64,000 nucleotides of DNA. Origin: Dendrobium chrysotoxum (taxonomy: Eukaryota > Streptophyta > Magnoliopsida > Asparagales > Orchidaceae). Positions within the stretch are counted from its first letter, which is position 1. Every line of letters starts with the position of its first letter. The stretch covers positions 34,079,472 through 34,143,471 of the forward strand of contig CM034311.1 in NCBI GenBank assembly GCA_019925795.1, written 5' to 3'. The translations under genes and the position numbers were made by a program. This document shows positions 60,322 to 64,000 of this stretch, piece by piece. The notes under the pieces were generated by a model, which saw nothing but the letters and a program-made list of their open reading frames with translations, did not search any database and had not been told where the DNA came from.

Positions 60322-61712
60322 ACTGCAAATCCATAATAAACTCTATCAAAAAAACCATTAATGTAAACCTTAATCCTAGCCATGACCAATGAAAAGGGAA
60401 AATACGAAAACAAAGAAAAGGTTTATGGATCTCATCAATCTAACCAATAGATATAATGTCTGCTTCATCATAAATCGTTGACTATTCATATAGATTAATT
60501 CAATGATTCTATAATAAAAATTTACTTTTAAGAGATGATTGATTATTTCAAGATGATCAACTATAAAGTTCTTCTATGGATGTGTTATAGATGGAATTTT
60601 AAATCACATTCATCTATCTTCATAGGAAAGTAATCCCTTCATCTCTTCTCCCTCGTGAAGGATTCTCCATCATCTCTTCTTCTTTGGGATATGTTCCAAA
60701 TGAGATGATTTTAAGAACTTTGGCACTATAGCAAAAGACCTATTAGTTCTTCCTCTGGCGGCATACATAATCTCCAAAGCATAATTCAAAATCACATAGG
60801 ACAAGCATTGATTATATGTTATGTCATAATATTTAATTTGAATTATAATTGCAATTATTATATATATATATATATAATCTTTATTTTAAAAGAAATTACA
60901 TACATACCATCCAATTCTTTTTTATTTTTATTGTCATGACAATATAATAATTTGCAAAATTAGGATAAGATTGCTTAATATTATTATATGTAGAATCTTC
61001 AAATTAAAATTATGAATGTTTAAACAAGAATAATGCTTAAAATGTTTCTTCTCCTCTTATGTTGTATGATTGATTCTTATTTGGTTTTCCTCTACTCCCC
61101 TCTTCCTTCATCCCCTACTTCTTCATGACTTCCTCGGATCTTCTGCTACGACTTTACATCATAGAGTTAGAATGTAGTGAAAAGTTCTTGGCCTTTATAT
61201 TAAATGACTAGAAACACCAGTCTATTTTAGGGAAGTTAGTAGATTAATTTGTGAGTTTGCCACAAGTTTCAAAGAACATATATGGACGACTGTCCAAGAC
61301 ACACACAACAAGAATAAGAATTGGGAACTTCAACAACTATAGTATGAGCGTAAATGTCATATCTTGAATAATTATATATGTTTATCTATTTTGGAAAATA
61401 AAATATGAAACTGCTATAAGATATGTAACTATATCATTGAGAAATCCTATTTCAAAAAACATGCATACATCAAAGGTGAAGACTGAGTAAAATGTATACT
61501 TGTTCAACAAGTTCATTCTTTTAGCAAGCCATCAAAAAAGTAAAGAAAAATGCTTATTTCCAAATCCTACAACATCAGAACATATTAGCATGTGTCTTAT
61601 TTAATAAGGTCACACTTGTTTAAAGCTCCATGTTTGAGTGGCATCATATAAGAAAATGTAGGATAGTGTATCAAGGACTAACTTCAAACTATCCATCATC
61701 TAGATAAGTTGG
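60322..61712. other. AT-rich spacer
   Basis: No gene was recognised; a short TA run lies at about 60861-60876. Confidence 0.4.
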
Positions 61713-61907
61713 CAAGTAAGCCCAAAAGCCTTCATGTTTTTTAGGGGTTGTCCCTATCAAATTAAGGCTCCATTCAGCATCTTTGTTTTATGTCACACTA
61801 CATGCAACCTGTGTTGCACAGTGGAATGTTATGGTTTGTTGTTGAGGGAAGTGCAACAATATTAAGATTATTGTCTCCAGTGTTATAAGTGTTGCGATTA
61901 TTTGGTA

Positions 61908-62854
61908 CAACAATAACAACAATATCAAACCTTTATCCCATAATGTGGGGTCAGCTACATGAATCATTTTTCTCCTTTGTGCCCTGTTATGAGTCAAATT
62001 CTCATTTAAATCTAATAAAGAAAAGACATTTCTAATATTTTCAAACCAAGTATTCTTAGGTCTATATTTACATTTTTTAACATAAGTCAAATTTAATACA
62101 TCTACTCTCCTAACCGAATCATCGGAAGGCCGCAATTTTATGTGACCAAACCATCTAAAGCGACTCTCTCTAATCTTATCTACCACTTGAGCTACTCAGA
62201 CCTTTTCATGTATCTGCTCGTTTCGTATCCTATCTCTAAGAGTAAAGCCACTCATCCACTTGAGCATCCTCATTTCTGCAACACTTAACTTAATATTATG
62301 CTTCTCTTTTAACGACCAACATTCTGCGCCATAAAGCATTGAAGGTTTCACCACCATCTTATAGAATTTTCTCTTAAGTTTGAGGGGTACTTTTCTATCA
62401 CACAAGCCCAATGCATTCCTCCACTTCAACCATCCAACTTGAATTCTACTAATAATATCCCCATCTATTTTACCATCACTCTGAACAACAGACCCAAGAT
62501 ATCTAAAACATGTATTCATTATTAATGACTTGATCACCCAAAGTCACAATCCCCCCACTAGATCCATTACTACTAAATTTACACTCCATATATTCAGTTT
62601 TAGATCTACTCAAATGAAAACCTTTAGACTCTAAGGTTGACCTCCATAATTCAAGTTTATCTTCGACTCCCTCTCTAGTCTTATCAACAAGAAGAATATC
62701 ATTAGCAAAAAGCATACACCAAGGTACATCCTCTTGCAAATGTCTAGTTAGAACATCCATGACTAAAGCAAAAAGATATGGGCTTAAGGCTGATCCTTGG
62801 TTTAATCCAACTGAAATAGGAAAATACTTGGTCAAACCACCTTGTGTTTGAACA
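61908..62854 (-). mobile_element. RTE LINE copy 3a, 3' ~950 bp
   Basis: Same family as the copy at 59056-60321 with conserved FA(N)DDILLVDK-type region (catalytic FADD reads FAND here), RYLGSVVQSDG and RMLKWMSGFT. Frame breaks lie near 62530 and 62190. Its 5' end is cut at the duplication junction. Confidence 0.85.
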
Positions 62855-63048
62855 CAAGTAAGCCCAAAAGCATTCATGTTCTTAAGGGTCATCCATATCA
62901 AATTAATGCTCCATTCAACATCGTTGTTTTATGTCACACTACATGCAACCTATGTTGCATGGTGGAATGTTCTGGTTTGTTCTTGAGTGAAGCACAACAA
63001 TATTAAGATTATTGTCTCAAGTGTTATAAGTGTTGCGATTATTTGGTA

Positions 63049-63367
63049 CAACAACAACAACAACATCAGCTTTATCCCACTATGTGGGGTCGGCTACATG
63101 AATCTTTTTTCTCCATTGTGTCATATTAACAGTCAAATTCTCATTTAAATCTAATAATGAAAGGTCATTTCTAATATTTTCTAACCAAATCTTCTTATAT
63201 CTACCTCTATCTTTCTTAGCATAAGCCAAATCTAATACATCTACTCTCCTAACCGTGTCATATGAAGGACATCGTTTTATGAGACCAAATCATCTAACGC
63301 GACTCTCTCTAATCTTATATACCACTGGAGCTATTCCAACCTTTCACATATATGAAACACCTTGTGA
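63049..63367 (-). mobile_element. RTE LINE copy 3b, internally deleted
   Basis: Retains only the 3' ~300 bp and, after a jump, about a dozen bases (AAACACCTTGTG) matching the sequence some 600 bp upstream in the element. Flanked directly by the 15-bp TSD on both sides. Confidence 0.75.
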
Positions 63368-63382
63368 TGCGATTATTTGGTA

Positions 63383-64000
63383 AACAATAATTATGGTACT
63401 AATATGAGTTAACTGAATGACTAAATTTGAGCTAATTATAAACTTAATATAGTTATAAAAGGAATTTCAATCTTGATTAACATATATGTATACATACATA
63501 CATGCATATTATCTATTTATTAAATTAAAGCAAAATTTTACAAAAGCATTTTTTTTTTTGAAGCAATCTTAAACCCCGTTTAAAGAAAGTTGCATTTTAG
63601 ATTCATAGATCAGACTTTTCTAACAGCTAATGAACCAAACTAATAGGATTTGAGCACCAAAAGCCGTGAACAAACAGTAAAATTCGACAAACCCACATAT
63701 TTTCTTGATAAGAAAAGTAAACACAAACAAGTAAGATATAATGGCCCTCTTTCGAGATGGGACCTTCTCTCCCAAATCCTAGATGCTAGTATCCCTCATA
63801 AAAATAATGGACATCAAAATCTCACAAAATTTTGCATACAAAAACATAACCCTAACCTTAAGGTAAATCAACTACTTAAAGCAAACAATAAACAGTAAAT
63901 ACCTAAACAGCCATCCTCCAATTCCCTCTCAAATCAGCCCTCAAATCTACCTTCTTCAATTATGAAACATTTTCTAATTAATCCCCTCCAAATCAGCCCC
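63383..64000. other. AT-rich sequence to window end
   Basis: An 82-codon frame at 63650-63898 resembles no family I recognise and is not supported as a gene. Confidence 0.4.

Larger units (their letters stand above)
61713..63382. repeat. Tandem duplication of LINE plus flank, 1.14 kb offset
   Basis: The flank from CAAGTAAGCCCAAAAGC to the TSD occurs at 61713-61907 and 62855-63048. The 15-mer tgcgattatttggta is present at 61893, 63034 and 63368. The junction near 62854 falls on CAAGTA shared by the LINE interior and the flank. Confidence 0.85.

Noticed and set aside
63650..63898. 82-codon plus-strand frame near the window end
   Set aside because: No motif and no supporting context.

Overview
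This is a plant nuclear window, almost certainly from an angiosperm. The evidence is spliced genes of plant-specific families (a RING E3 ligase with a C-terminal RING, a TRICHOME BIREFRINGENCE-LIKE gene, PPR and DUF26 coding pieces) set in AT-rich DNA full of plant transposable elements: Ty1/copia, Ty3/gypsy, L1 and RTE LINEs, a Mutator-like element, and hAT-type MITEs. I cannot name the species. Roughly two thirds of the window is recognisable mobile DNA, much of it nested.

Layout. 1-7.1 kb: a 2.27 kb LTR-type element with its own target-site duplication (TSD), a decayed gypsy integrase, and a 5'-truncated RTE LINE with a 14-bp TSD. 7.7-12.8 kb: the one clearly complete host gene, gene A, a seven-exon RING E3 ligase gene on the minus strand (789 aa predicted). 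12.9-23.2 kb: a minus-strand copia element whose gag is split by a 5.2 kb non-coding LTR-type element (TSD gatgc) and whose 3' end is replaced by an L1 fragment. 23.2-25.1 kb: gypsy and L1 fragments.

25.07-40.16 kb: one 15.1 kb LTR retrotransposon on the minus strand, called element X here. It has two 230-bp LTRs, a primer-binding site, a polypurine tract and TSD agttc. It has no recognisable pol. It carries a chimeric 337-aa ORF (transmembrane segment, DUF26 signature, PPR repeats) that runs into its own 3' end. A 6.2 kb MULE (124-bp terminal inverted repeats, 9-bp TSD) sits inside X. The MULE bears a FAR1-type transposase pseudogene, an Ulp1-like protease remnant on the other strand, and several arrays of a TGTACAC..GTGTACA palindrome.

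40.4-51.7 kb: a tandem segmental duplication about 7.1-7.4 kb apart. Each copy carries a shortened paralogue of gene A that lacks the RING exons: gene B keeps open, spliceable exons, and gene C is decayed. All three paralogues keep a similar C-rich tract next to a TATA box. 52.2-54.1 kb: a copia remnant with a hAT MITE. 54.9-57.7 kb: the 3' half of a TBL gene on the minus strand. 57.9 kb to the end: a second hAT MITE, a 5'-truncated RTE LINE with an open frame, and an RTE copy rearranged into a tandem duplication that shows the same 15-bp TSD three times.

The most unusual items are the RING-less tandem paralogues, the gene-capturing chimeric ORF of element X, and the palindrome-rich Ulp1 MULE. 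All exon models are read from splice signals and homology to known families by eye; no alignment or database search was run.
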